Source of the DNA: Alphaproteobacteria bacterium
GTDB taxonomy: Bacteria; Pseudomonadota; Alphaproteobacteria; Rs-D84
Length of the DNA stretch: 64,000 bases
Assembly (NCBI GenBank): GCA_015062525.1
Contig: SUUM01000002.1
Span: 1-64,000 of the forward strand
Reading direction: 5' to 3'
The notes beneath the pieces were generated by a model, which saw nothing but the letters and a program-made list of their open reading frames with translations, was not told the origin of the DNA and searched no databases. Position numbers and translations under genes: made by a program. Of the stretch, positions 1-8,220 are shown piece by piece (positions within the stretch are counted from its first letter, which is position 1; the number at the start of each line of letters is the position of its first letter).

Positions 1-115
1 CTGGTGATTATTGAGCGGGAGCCACCCTCTGTTCCATCCCGAACCAGACAGGGAAACCCCGTATCGCCGATGGTACTTTGGCTTAAGCCACGGAAGAGTA
101 GGTCGTCGCCAGAAT
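1..115 (+). rRNA. rrf: 5S ribosomal RNA (5' end possibly at or before window start)
   Basis: Typical 5S core GAGCGGGAGCCACCC..TGTTCCATCCCGAACC.. ..CCGATGGTACTTTGGCTTAAGCCACGGAAGAGTAGGTCGTCGCCAG. Confidence 0.9.
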
Positions 116-177
116 AAATCCAGTATCATCACCCGTCGCCAAGGCTTTGGGTGACTGACGTAAAAACCGAATTCAAC

Positions 178-205
178 CGCCCATCCGGGCGGTTTTTTGT
201 TTTTT
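178..205 (+). terminator. Rho-independent terminator of the rRNA operon
   Basis: accgcccatccgggcggttttttg hairpin plus T-tract. Confidence 0.8.
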
Positions 206-247
206 TTTCATTTCAAATATAGTATAATTTTCCCAAAGGAACTAATT

Positions 248-1300
248 ATGACAAACGAAGAAAAATTATCCGCAATAAATGAAATCGTAAAAAAATTACG
301 GGACACCAAAACAGGGCTGAATAGTTTAGAGGCCAATATCAGAAAACACTTGAACAGAACAGAGGTGGAACAATTAAACAAGGCTATCAAAGACAAAATA
401 GGTAGAGGCAACGAAACCGAAACAAAACCGCTGCGATATATCAAGATAATTCTGCAACGTTTTGTAATTGAAAAAATCCAATGGAACGAAGATAAGGACA
501 AAAAAAGCCCAGAACAATTTAAAAAAGAAATTCCAGAAGCAACCAAGAAATACCTTGCGACAATAAAAGATTTATCAGAAGACCAACTATTAGAAATAAT
601 TGATAAACATAACAATGTGCGCGAGGCACTAAACGATAAACCATATATATTTATGAAATATGGTATTTCAACATCATGTGCAAACGCAGCCGGTGCATTT
701 GCGTACGAATTTAAAAATAAATACAAAGACCCAGGAATAGAAATCTGTTTTATTGATACCACCAGATATACTAATTTAATTGATGGCGGGGTTGGGCATG
801 TTGTTCCGTGCGTAAGATTAGATGAATACAATTGGATTATGGTTGAGCCACTGATTAAAAACAAGGACAACAAGGTATACAAAATAATTCCCGACCAGGA
901 CATGGCTTTTGGAAAATCATTTGAACACCTGATTGACCATCACAAAGGTGAACCTTATATGATTGTAAACATATCAAACACACTGCCCACCGATCATGAA
1001 GCGTTTTTACGCGAATGCAGTCGTGTTAAACTTAAAGATGCAATAAAATTTCTGTCTAAAGTGGAAAAAGAAGGCCGTTGGTCCTCAAAAATGCAGGAAA
1101 TAAAACGCGAATTAAACATATTATCCAACCTAAGTGAAGAAGATAAAAAACTGCCCCCCGAAGAATTGCAATCCATAATAGAACAAAGACGCAAAGAACA
1201 ATCATGGAAAACAGGAATAAAACGAATAAAACAAAAGATTAACAATATCAATCTACGAGATATGTTTGCGTTTTCTAAGAGCCAAGAAACGCACAAATAA
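248..1300 (+). CDS. Hypothetical protein with possible transglutaminase/papain-like Cys-His core
   Basis: ORF; start at ATGACAAACGAAG after aaaggaact; STSCANAAGAFAYEF ... GGVGHVVPCVRL..YNWIMVEP resembles a Cys-His-acid arrangement. Confidence 0.6.
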   Translation: MTNEEKLSAINEIVKKLRDTKTGLNSLEANIRKHLNRTEVEQLNKAIKDKIGRGNETETKPLRYIKIILQRFVIEKIQWNEDKDKKSPEQFKKEIPEATKKYLATIKDLSEDQLLEIIDKHNNVREALNDKPYIFMKYGISTSCANAAGAFAYEFKNKYKDPGIEICFIDTTRYTNLIDGGVGHVVPCVRLDEYNWIMVEPLIKNKDNKVYKIIPDQDMAFGKSFEHLIDHHKGEPYMIVNISNTLPTDHEAFLRECSRVKLKDAIKFLSKVEKEGRWSSKMQEIKRELNILSNLSEEDKKLPPEELQSIIEQRRKEQSWKTGIKRIKQKINNINLRDMFAFSKSQETHK

Positions 1301-1355
1301 CCCACCGCCCAATTGGGCGGTTTTGTTTTGGATGGAAATATGTTATAATAAACTT

Positions 1356-1907
1356 ATGGAAAAAAAATTATACATTATCGCAGGGCCAAATGGCAGTGGT
1401 AAAACAACCCTGGCCAAGGAATTGGTACAAGAAGAGAAAATAACTTTTCTGAATGCCGATGAGATTGCAGCACAGCGTTGCGATACGGTTGGTATGTTGG
1501 CCGGACGCATATTGTTGAACAAGTTGGAAAAATGCTTTGCCACAGGTGATTCAATTGTGCTTGAGTCTACTGTTTCTGGCAATTATCACAGTCGTGTGAT
1601 CGCACGCGCCAAAAAAGAAAAATATAAGGTCGTATTCGTGTATGTGTTTTTGTTGTCTGTGGAACAAAATCTGGCCCGTATCAGGCAACGTGTTGCGCTG
1701 GGTGGGCATAATGTTCCTGTGGCGGATGTTAAAAGGCGTTATAAGCGCAGTCTGCAAAATTTTTTTGATATAATCCCATCGGTGCATGAATGGATGTTGT
1801 ATTACAATGGTGGTGATAATTTTGATATGATTGCGCAAGGCTCTGGTGAAAAACTTGAAATTATGAATGAAGTTGTCTATAATAAGTTCAAGAAAGAGGC
1901 AAAATGA
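1356..1907 (+). CDS. Zeta toxin-like P-loop kinase (AAA family)
   Basis: MEKKLYIIAGPNGSGKTTLA Walker A at N-terminus, NADEIA and LESTVSG motifs as in zeta-toxin-like proteins. Confidence 0.8.
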   Translation: MEKKLYIIAGPNGSGKTTLAKELVQEEKITFLNADEIAAQRCDTVGMLAGRILLNKLEKCFATGDSIVLESTVSGNYHSRVIARAKKEKYKVVFVYVFLLSVEQNLARIRQRVALGGHNVPVADVKRRYKRSLQNFFDIIPSVHEWMLYYNGGDNFDMIAQGSGEKLEIMNEVVYNKFKKEAK

Positions 1908-2051
1908 ATGACAAAAGCAAGTTATGAGTTATCTGCAAAATTATTGCGATTGGGCAATCGTGGCGCGCGCAAGGCCCAGGCACGTGCCCGACGCGCAGGG
2001 GTGCGTGTGTGCTATGCTGTAAATGATAAACTAGTACAGGTTAAGTTGTAA
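1908..2051 (+). CDS. Small basic protein directly downstream of zeta-like gene, putative antitoxin/partner (47 aa)
   Basis: MTKASYELSAKLLRLGNRGARKAQARARRAGVRVCYAVNDKLVQVKL*; starts 1 nt after the upstream stop codon; not in ORF track because short. Confidence 0.55.
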   Translation: MTKASYELSAKLLRLGNRGARKAQARARRAGVRVCYAVNDKLVQVKL

Positions 2052-2454
2052 AACAGTTTCCCACCGCCCATATCACCCACAAAATTTTCAGTTTTGCGGG
2101 GCCCGATTCTGGGCGGTTTTTTGTTTGCGTGCGGTCTGTGATTGGTTATTATCACGAATAAGAAAAAAGGATGTTATATGCCAATTCGCCCGCGTGGCTG
2201 TACAGATGTCAATTGCCCGCGCCCCAATGTTTGGTACGGGCAAGACTAACGATTTTGCCCAGAAACTGCGCAGGTTTGAATCCATTGTTGATACTGCATA
2301 TCGCGCGAACAAGCGCACATTCGGACATGCGCGATAAATATAACATTTTTCATTTGCATTAATCGTGCAAACTTTGTTAAAGTTAAACACGGACCAGAGT
2401 CCAGAAAGGAGAAATTGACGCGCCACATTGTTATTACCTGTGTGGCGTGTTTTT

Positions 2455-2937
2455 TTAAATCATAACGCCCAGTGCGTATTTTGCGACCTCGCCAATGGCA
2501 AAAGATACGATTGACACCCCCGCACAAATAATCAGCATTTCCAACGCATGCCGTCCCCACCGCCGTCCACGCGCATGTCCGATGCACCAATTACACCCAA
2601 ATATAATCAGCACCGCCATAACAAACGACATCACCAACGCAGTATGTGTGTTTGGAACAACAAAGAATGGCAAAATTAAAAACGCGCACGTCCCAAGATA
2701 TGCGATCCCCGTCATCGCACCGGTGCGCAGCGCATTTGGATTTTCATTTGTTTTTTCCGCCAAATAACACGACGCCGCCATGGACAACCCCGCCGCCACG
2801 GACGCAATCACCGCGGATAAAATAATCATACGCCGGTCGGCCAACGCGAATGTCAACCCACCAATCATCCCGGTCAGGGATACCAACGCATCATGCATCC
2901 CCAGTACAATCGCCGCCGCTGTTTTAAGTCTTTGTGT
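2455..2937 (-). CDS. VIT/CCC1-family membrane protein
   Basis: MHDALVSLTGMIGGLTFAL..; C-terminal ALEMLIICAGVSIVSFAIGEVAKYALGV typical of VIT1/CCC1 transporters; internal Met start assumed. Confidence 0.65.
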   Translation of the reverse strand, partial: TQRLKTAAAIVLGMHDALVSLTGMIGGLTFALADRRMIILSAVIASVAAGLSMAASCYLAEKTNENPNALRTGAMTGIAYLGTCAFLILPFFVVPNTHTALVMSFVMAVLIIFGCNWCIGHARGRRWGRHALEMLIICAGVSIVSFAIGEVAKYALGVMI

Positions 2938-3048
2938 CATAGTGAAAACCATACCATACTTTGCATTTTAATAGCCACAGGAATATTATAACAAAAATTA
3001 ATCCAAGGTCCACCATACTAAATTTTTCAACACCAAACACAGTTAAAT

Positions 3049-3978
3049 TTATAATTTATAAATTTTGATATAGCTGGTTTCCGAATTATTAGAATTGCCA
3101 GATGCACCATCTGTTCCATCAATACATTTGTATTCATTCGTTAGCAAGTTATGCGCACATAATGCACCGAAACCACCGGTCCCATAAGAAAAAACAGTAT
3201 GGCCATTACATGTATATTCTATTGTTTCACCACCTTTGCCACCTTTGGCTGTATGTGTGATACCATCAGGTGTTGTCAAGGACATGTCCGCTGCATCACC
3301 ACCACGTTCGCTTGTTCCATTTGTCGCCGTGGACACCGATAGTTCAGGATGTTCGGTAATAATTGTATTATTGGTTGATCCTGCCGTGCCATTTGGGGAA
3401 TCGCCACCACCGGGCGATGTAAACCATTCCGCATAATCATTTACATTTCTAGCCAATTGTCTACTTGCATAATTAGAATCCATATGTCGATCCCATATAT
3501 ACCTACGAACATATGGCGCATATGCGGGTTGGCCACCTGGGGCACTCATGATTTTATCACCCGCAATCACAAAAGAATCTAATCCATTATTTGCCATGGG
3601 GATCTGTGTTTCATCCTTTGCGGGAACTGTAATTCCATCACCACCACGAAATAATGTTATTTGCATCGGATCTATCAGGTTCAGGGTATAAACAACATCC
3701 GTTGCCAAATGTGCATTGTTATGATTGTCGGATGTTGTGCCACCGTTGCCACCACGAATTTCCAAACGATAACACCCAGGTGGCAGTGTTATTTCATTAC
3801 ATGTATTAATTTCTTGTTCGGTATAAAACAGTGTTTCCGTACCATCTGCCACACAATTGCCCTGGGTTATCATGGGAATATAGTATATTTCCCCTTGGTT
3901 ATTCAAAATATGTATATTGTGTTCCGCCAATTTTTGCTGATAAACTGGGATTTCCATATTGCCTATATGTAATACCAT
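3049..3978 (-). CDS. Glycine-rich protein (paralogue 1)
   Basis: ITLPPGCYRLEIRGGNGG...GGDGI...GGKGG...YGTGGFGALC...TDGASGNSNNSETSYIKIYKL; collinear with the next ORF. Confidence 0.7.
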   Translation of the reverse strand: MVLHIGNMEIPVYQQKLAEHNIHILNNQGEIYYIPMITQGNCVADGTETLFYTEQEINTCNEITLPPGCYRLEIRGGNGGTTSDNHNNAHLATDVVYTLNLIDPMQITLFRGGDGITVPAKDETQIPMANNGLDSFVIAGDKIMSAPGGQPAYAPYVRRYIWDRHMDSNYASRQLARNVNDYAEWFTSPGGGDSPNGTAGSTNNTIITEHPELSVSTATNGTSERGGDAADMSLTTPDGITHTAKGGKGGETIEYTCNGHTVFSYGTGGFGALCAHNLLTNEYKCIDGTDGASGNSNNSETSYIKIYKL

Positions 3979-3991
3979 TGGTTATATCCTG

Positions 3992-4975
3992 TTATTTATA
4001 TTTATATATTTTTATATAACTTGTATCACTGCTGTTGCTGGAACCTGAACCACCGTCGGTTCCATCATAACATACAGGTTCTGTATCATTAAGATAGCCG
4101 CCTTTACATACTGCCCCTGATCCGCCAGCACCATACGATACCGCATTTATTCCACCACATGGGTAATAAACGTTTTTACCGCCTTTGCCACCATGCGCAA
4201 CAACGGACCAATCCTTGTATGTAACATAAACATCACCGCCATTTCCGCCACCCGTGTCGGTTGCAGGAACCCCAGCGGTAGAACGTGCACTGCAGTTTGA
4301 ACCTTCTGCTGAACAAAATTCAAATTGGCTGGTATTTACATTAAAGCTTCTAGTGCTGGCTGTGCCATCTGGTGCCCCCCCGCCACCACCGCCAGCTGAG
4401 ATAATATTATACATAGAAGCGACGTTTGAGCCATAATTCCCGGCTAAGCCCGGTCTTCCATAATTCATATCCATGCCATAAATGCTTTTTATAATTTCAT
4501 TTGCCCCGCCGGTACCCCCAAGGGATTCTGTAAAATTCCAATTATTTCGTATATACATACCATGTCCACCAATTGAACGTATAATGTTTCCGTCTATTAT
4601 TGCAAAACTGTCTACACCCGATGAACCCGCCCCCATGTGAATATCGTGTGCCGTTGGTTGTGTGACCAGCCCATCACCACCACGAAAAAGGTATATTTGT
4701 GTATCCGTATCTATTGAAAATGTATAAAACTCTTTAAAAGGGGTTAAAACCCTTCCTCCAAAATCGTTATTCCCACCACCACGTCCGCCCATCACTTCTA
4801 TTCGATAACGGCCCGCGGGTAATGTTATTTCCTTGCATTCATTAATTGAATCTTCTTCGTAATACAATGTTTCATCGCCATATAAAATATAACCACCATC
4901 GGGAACGATGGCGTTCACATAGTGCGTTCCGTCAGATGCCAATATATTTATTGCCAATCCTATTAAGTTAAGCAT
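3992..4975 (-). CDS. Glycine-rich protein (paralogue 2)
   Basis: EITLPAGRYRIEVMGGRGG...GGKGG...YGAGGSGAVC...TDGGSGSSNSSDTSYIKIYKYK; tandem with paralogue 1. Confidence 0.7.
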   Translation of the reverse strand: MLNLIGLAINILASDGTHYVNAIVPDGGYILYGDETLYYEEDSINECKEITLPAGRYRIEVMGGRGGGNNDFGGRVLTPFKEFYTFSIDTDTQIYLFRGGDGLVTQPTAHDIHMGAGSSGVDSFAIIDGNIIRSIGGHGMYIRNNWNFTESLGGTGGANEIIKSIYGMDMNYGRPGLAGNYGSNVASMYNIISAGGGGGGAPDGTASTRSFNVNTSQFEFCSAEGSNCSARSTAGVPATDTGGGNGGDVYVTYKDWSVVAHGGKGGKNVYYPCGGINAVSYGAGGSGAVCKGGYLNDTEPVCYDGTDGGSGSSNSSDTSYIKIYKYK

Positions 4976-5046
4976 TTGTTTGTTATCCTCTCCTTGGCAC
5001 TCTCTGTTCGGTAAAAAAACCGACTAAAAACAACATATAAATATGT

Positions 5047-5094
5047 GCGCAAACTATAAAACAAACCAACGTTTGTTTTATAGTTGATTTGCGC
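5047..5094. repeat. 34-bp palindrome, copy 1 (15-bp arms, CAAC spacer) inside a longer gcgcaaa/tttgcgc stem
   Basis: aactataaaacaaac-CAAC-gtttgttttatagtt at 5052-5085. Confidence 0.9.
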
Positions 5095-5140
5095 TTGCAA
5101 AAATGGCGGAAATCTGCTATTTTTTTGTTTGACAAAGTGG

Positions 5141-5172
5141 TATAAAACAAACGTTGGTTTGTTTTATAGTTT
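5141..5172. repeat. Palindrome copy 2, inverted relative to copy 1 (GTTG spacer)
   Basis: tataaaacaaac-GTTG-gtttgttttata; spacer is reverse complement of the CAAC spacer of copy 1. Confidence 0.9.
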
Positions 5173-5218
5173 TTATACGGATTAATGTATTGATATTACT
5201 TGTGTTTTTAAGATAAAA

Positions 5219-5418
5219 ATAAATAAAAGTTTAGCGGGGTAAAAGTTCCCCTCCGTCGGCGGCGCACATGCGCCCCCGGGGAGGGGTGGACGCGAAGCGG
5301 ACGGGGTGGGTTAACCCACCTCCCGGCTACGCCGTACTCCTCCCACGGAGGAGAACTTGTCTCTGTTCTTAGTTTTTTTTTAACAATTAAATACTTCACT
5401 AAACATTTATTTAGCGGG
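5219..5418. repeat. MITE-like repeat, tandem copy 1
   Basis: ataaataaaagtttagcggggtaaaagttcccctccgtcgg...cttcactaaacatttattta; repeats at offset 222. Confidence 0.8.
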
Positions 5419-5440
5419 GTAAATGGGAGATTTTTCCGTG

Positions 5441-5640
5441 ATAAATAAAAGTTTAGCGGGGTAAAAGTTCCCCTCCGTCGGCGGCGCACATGCGCCCCCG
5501 GGGAGGGGTGGACGCGAAGCGGACGGGGTGGGTTAACTCACCTCCCGGCTACGCCGTACTCCTCCCACGGAGGAGAACTTGTCTCTGTTCTTAATTTTTT
5601 TTAACAAGTAAATACTTCACTAAACTTTTATTTAGCGAAG
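5441..5640. repeat. MITE-like repeat, tandem copy 2
   Basis: Near-identical to 5219-5418; ends taaataaaagtttag / ctaaacttttattta are inverted repeats. Confidence 0.8.
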
Positions 5641-5671
5641 TAATCATGTATTCCGCCACTAACCACTTACA

Positions 5672-5947
5672 CTAACTACTTACACTTTTATCTTTTATAT
5701 TTTTACCAATTTGTTGATATATGTGATATTCATTTTCTGCTTTGAACAGTTTATCTAAGACTTCCATGGCTGCACGCACATATGTCAATGCCTGATAAAC
5801 CGCATTAATTGCATCTTCGCGCGTTGGTCGTTTTTGGGTTGTGATTTGCATTTTCATATTCATTTCCTGCAAAAACATTTCGCGTTCTTGTTTTGCTTTG
5901 AAATCTTCTATTGTTAATGGCTGTTTTTGTGTCTTTTGTTTTGGCAT
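5672..5947 (-). CDS. Hypothetical protein (91 aa)
   Basis: ORF; start MPKQKTQKQPLTIEDF preceded by gggggtataaa; downstream of structured RNA copy A. Confidence 0.6.
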   Translation of the reverse strand: MPKQKTQKQPLTIEDFKAKQEREMFLQEMNMKMQITTQKRPTREDAINAVYQALTYVRAAMEVLDKLFKAENEYHIYQQIGKNIKDKSVSS

Positions 5948-5964
5948 TTTATACCCCCATAGAT

Positions 5965-6138
5965 AAAACAAAAACCGCAATTGAAAATCAAAAGCGGTTG
6001 GAGGTTAAGAACAATTAAGCGAATTGTGTGTCTTATTCAAAATATTCGACACCCTCCAACCGCATGGGTTGGAGTATTTAACACCTCTTCAGGTGCGCTT
6101 AACGGGTTCTTACACCCCATACTGAAAGTCCCCAGTAC
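5965..6138 (-). ncRNA. Candidate structured leader/attenuator RNA, copy A
   Basis: Promoter TTGATA-N17-TATAAT (6173..6145); helices taagaac/gttctta, ttaagcg/cgcttaa, cacct/aggtg, ctccaacc/ggttggag, gtgtc/gacac; loop GAATATTTTGAATAA; terminator aaccgc..gcggtttttgtttt. Confidence 0.7.
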
Positions 6139-6180
6139 CCACATATTATACGCCACCCAAAACCAAATATCAAATACTTA

Positions 6181-6682
6181 GATAAATAAAAGTTTAGTTA
6201 AGATATTAATTTTTAGAAATTAAGCACCATTACCTGCCCCCCCCGTCGGGCCCCGAAAAATTCAGATGAATTTTTTGGGTGACTTTGTGGGGCGGGCGGA
6301 ATTCCCGACAATTTATTGGCGTTGGAATTCCGGGGTGGGGGGTGTTAGTTATATCGAGGCACAAAATAATTATGCACATCCAGATTGTCTTGTATGCACC
6401 TGTGCAAAGTATGAACAACTTCATCTATTCCTGTGCGGGTCAAATATGTATTTATAGCCCTGGGATTCTATGTATTCTGTTCTGGTGTTATCGTATGCGA
6501 TGTTTTGTCATATTTGCCCCCACCCAAGTTTTACTAAAGCCCCGCATGGCGGGTCAAGTAAAACTGTCCCGCCCCACAAAGTCACCCAAAAAATTCATCT
6601 GAATTTTTCGGGGCCCGACGGGGGGGCAGGTAATGGTGCTTAATTTCTAAAAATTAATATCTTCACTAAACATTTATTTATC
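6181..6682. mobile_element. Fold-back MITE-like element with ~116-bp terminal inverted repeats
   Basis: 6181-6296 is the near-perfect reverse complement of 6568-6682 (two substitutions and one 1-nt indel seen by eye). Confidence 0.85.
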
Positions 6683-6773
6683 GCAGTAAAGATACATTAA
6701 TTGCTCTTTGCTCTTTTTATCTCGGCTGTGCTGTGCACAGACGGATGCACTTACACTAACCACTAAATAAAAA

Positions 6774-6798
6774 TCCCGCCATTTGCGGGATTTTTATT
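6774..6798. terminator. Rho-independent terminator for rmuC
   Basis: aaaaatcccgccatttgcgggattttta. Confidence 0.75.
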
Positions 6799-7675
6799 GG
6801 TCTTCGCCAAAATCCATATCGCGCAGTTTTTCGGCGCGTGGCGCAATTTTTCCAATTGAAATTTGTAATTGTTCGATATCTGTCTGGGTCATGCGAAAAT
6901 GTTTTTCAACATTTGTTGCACGATCATTTAATCGACCTAAATCGGTTAACAGCGCGTCCAATTCCTTTCTTATTTTTGCCGCCACGCGCTTAATTTTTAT
7001 ATCAGACAAAACCGCGCGAATAGTGTTTAATGTCGCCCATAATGTCGATGGCGACACGATAAAGACCTTTTTACGTGCAGCATATTCAACCGCCCCCGGA
7101 AATTCACGGTGCAACGTTTCAAATATTGATTCCGACGCGATAAACATCATTGCCGATTCCGCGGTTGTGCCGGGTATAATATACTTTTCACCAATTGCAT
7201 CAATATGCTTGCGCACGTCCAGTTCAAATTGTTTGCGTGCCATGCCATCATTTGCATCCATCAGCATACGATTATAACTTTCAAGTGGGAATTTACTGTC
7301 TATAATCATATCCCCCGGCGGGTATGGCAGACGAATCACACAGTCCGGTCGCACCCCCGTTTCCAACACACATTGAAACGCATATGTTTCCGGTGGCATA
7401 ATATCGCGCACTAAATCTTCCAGTTGTCTTTCGCCGAATGTCCCACGTGCCTGTTTATTTCCCATTAAAATATTTTTGAAATTTGCAATATCACCGCTGA
7501 TATTTTTCAGTTCAATTGCATTCTGGCTAAGTGCGCCCAGGCGTTCCGCCAACCGTTCGCGCAGGCGTGCATTATCTTCGCGCAGTGCCGATATATCAAT
7601 CGTCGGTCGCTTCATCAAAACCGCGACCAACAGAACAATAATAATCCCCAACAATACAAAAATATAAGTTGTCAT
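6794..7675 (-). CDS. rmuC: DNA recombination protein RmuC family
   Basis: N-terminal TM, coiled coil, then GTFGERQLEDLVRDIMPPETYAFQ...RPDCVIRLPYPPGDMIIDSKFPLESYNRM. Confidence 0.9.
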   Translation of the reverse strand: MTTYIFVLLGIIIVLLVAVLMKRPTIDISALREDNARLRERLAERLGALSQNAIELKNISGDIANFKNILMGNKQARGTFGERQLEDLVRDIMPPETYAFQCVLETGVRPDCVIRLPYPPGDMIIDSKFPLESYNRMLMDANDGMARKQFELDVRKHIDAIGEKYIIPGTTAESAMMFIASESIFETLHREFPGAVEYAARKKVFIVSPSTLWATLNTIRAVLSDIKIKRVAAKIRKELDALLTDLGRLNDRATNVEKHFRMTQTDIEQLQISIGKIAPRAEKLRDMDFGEDQ

Positions 7676-7716
7676 TTTCCAATCCTTTGCTATGATTATT
7701 ATAAGAGGTTTTATAC

Positions 7717-8220
7717 ATGTTGCAAATGAAACTTTGTGGTGATTTGGTTTTACGTACACAATGTACGCCTGTAGATAATATCACCCCCGATTTACTGGCG
7801 ACCATGGATGAAATGGTTGAAATGATGCGCGAACAGAACGGTGTTGGCCTGGCCGCGCCCCAGGTTGGTATTTTATCACGATTCTTGGTTATGATGGATC
7901 CGGATTCCGAAACGGTATATCGCATGATAAATCCGCGTATTGTATCATATGGCACCGATACCTGCACAATGGAAGAGGGCTGTCTGTCCGTCCTGGGCAA
8001 TGACGGTCTGCCGGTGTTTGCGAATGTTTCGCGTCCTGATTCGGTTGTTGTTGAATGGACAGATGAAGCGGGTAATAAAAAAATGGCACAAATGTCCGGC
8101 ACACCTGCGCGCATTGTTCAGCATGAAACCGACCACTTGGACGGCAAATTGTTTATTGATTATCTGTCGCCACTTCGTCGTGAAATGTTAATGAGAAAGG
8201 TTAAAAAGTTCAAAAAATGA
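7717..8220 (+). CDS. def: Peptide deformylase
   Basis: GVGLAAPQVG, EEGCLSV, HETDHLDG motifs. Confidence 0.95.
   Translation: MLQMKLCGDLVLRTQCTPVDNITPDLLATMDEMVEMMREQNGVGLAAPQVGILSRFLVMMDPDSETVYRMINPRIVSYGTDTCTMEEGCLSVLGNDGLPVFANVSRPDSVVVEWTDEAGNKKMAQMSGTPARIVQHETDHLDGKLFIDYLSPLRREMLMRKVKKFKK

Noticed and set aside
2125-2337. 70-aa ORF after the zeta-toxin module
   Set aside because: Weak start context, overlapping alternative frames of similar length, no family recognised; not listed as a CDS.
5208-5489. 93-aa ORF RRRRRGTFTPLNFYL repeated
   Set aside because: Translation of the tandem MITE-like repeat; repeated peptide reflects repeated DNA.
6266-6602. ORFs inside the fold-back element (6266..6457, 6279..6602, 6230..6424)
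   Set aside because: They cross the inverted-repeat arms and lack SDs or recognisable domains; no transposase-like sequence.
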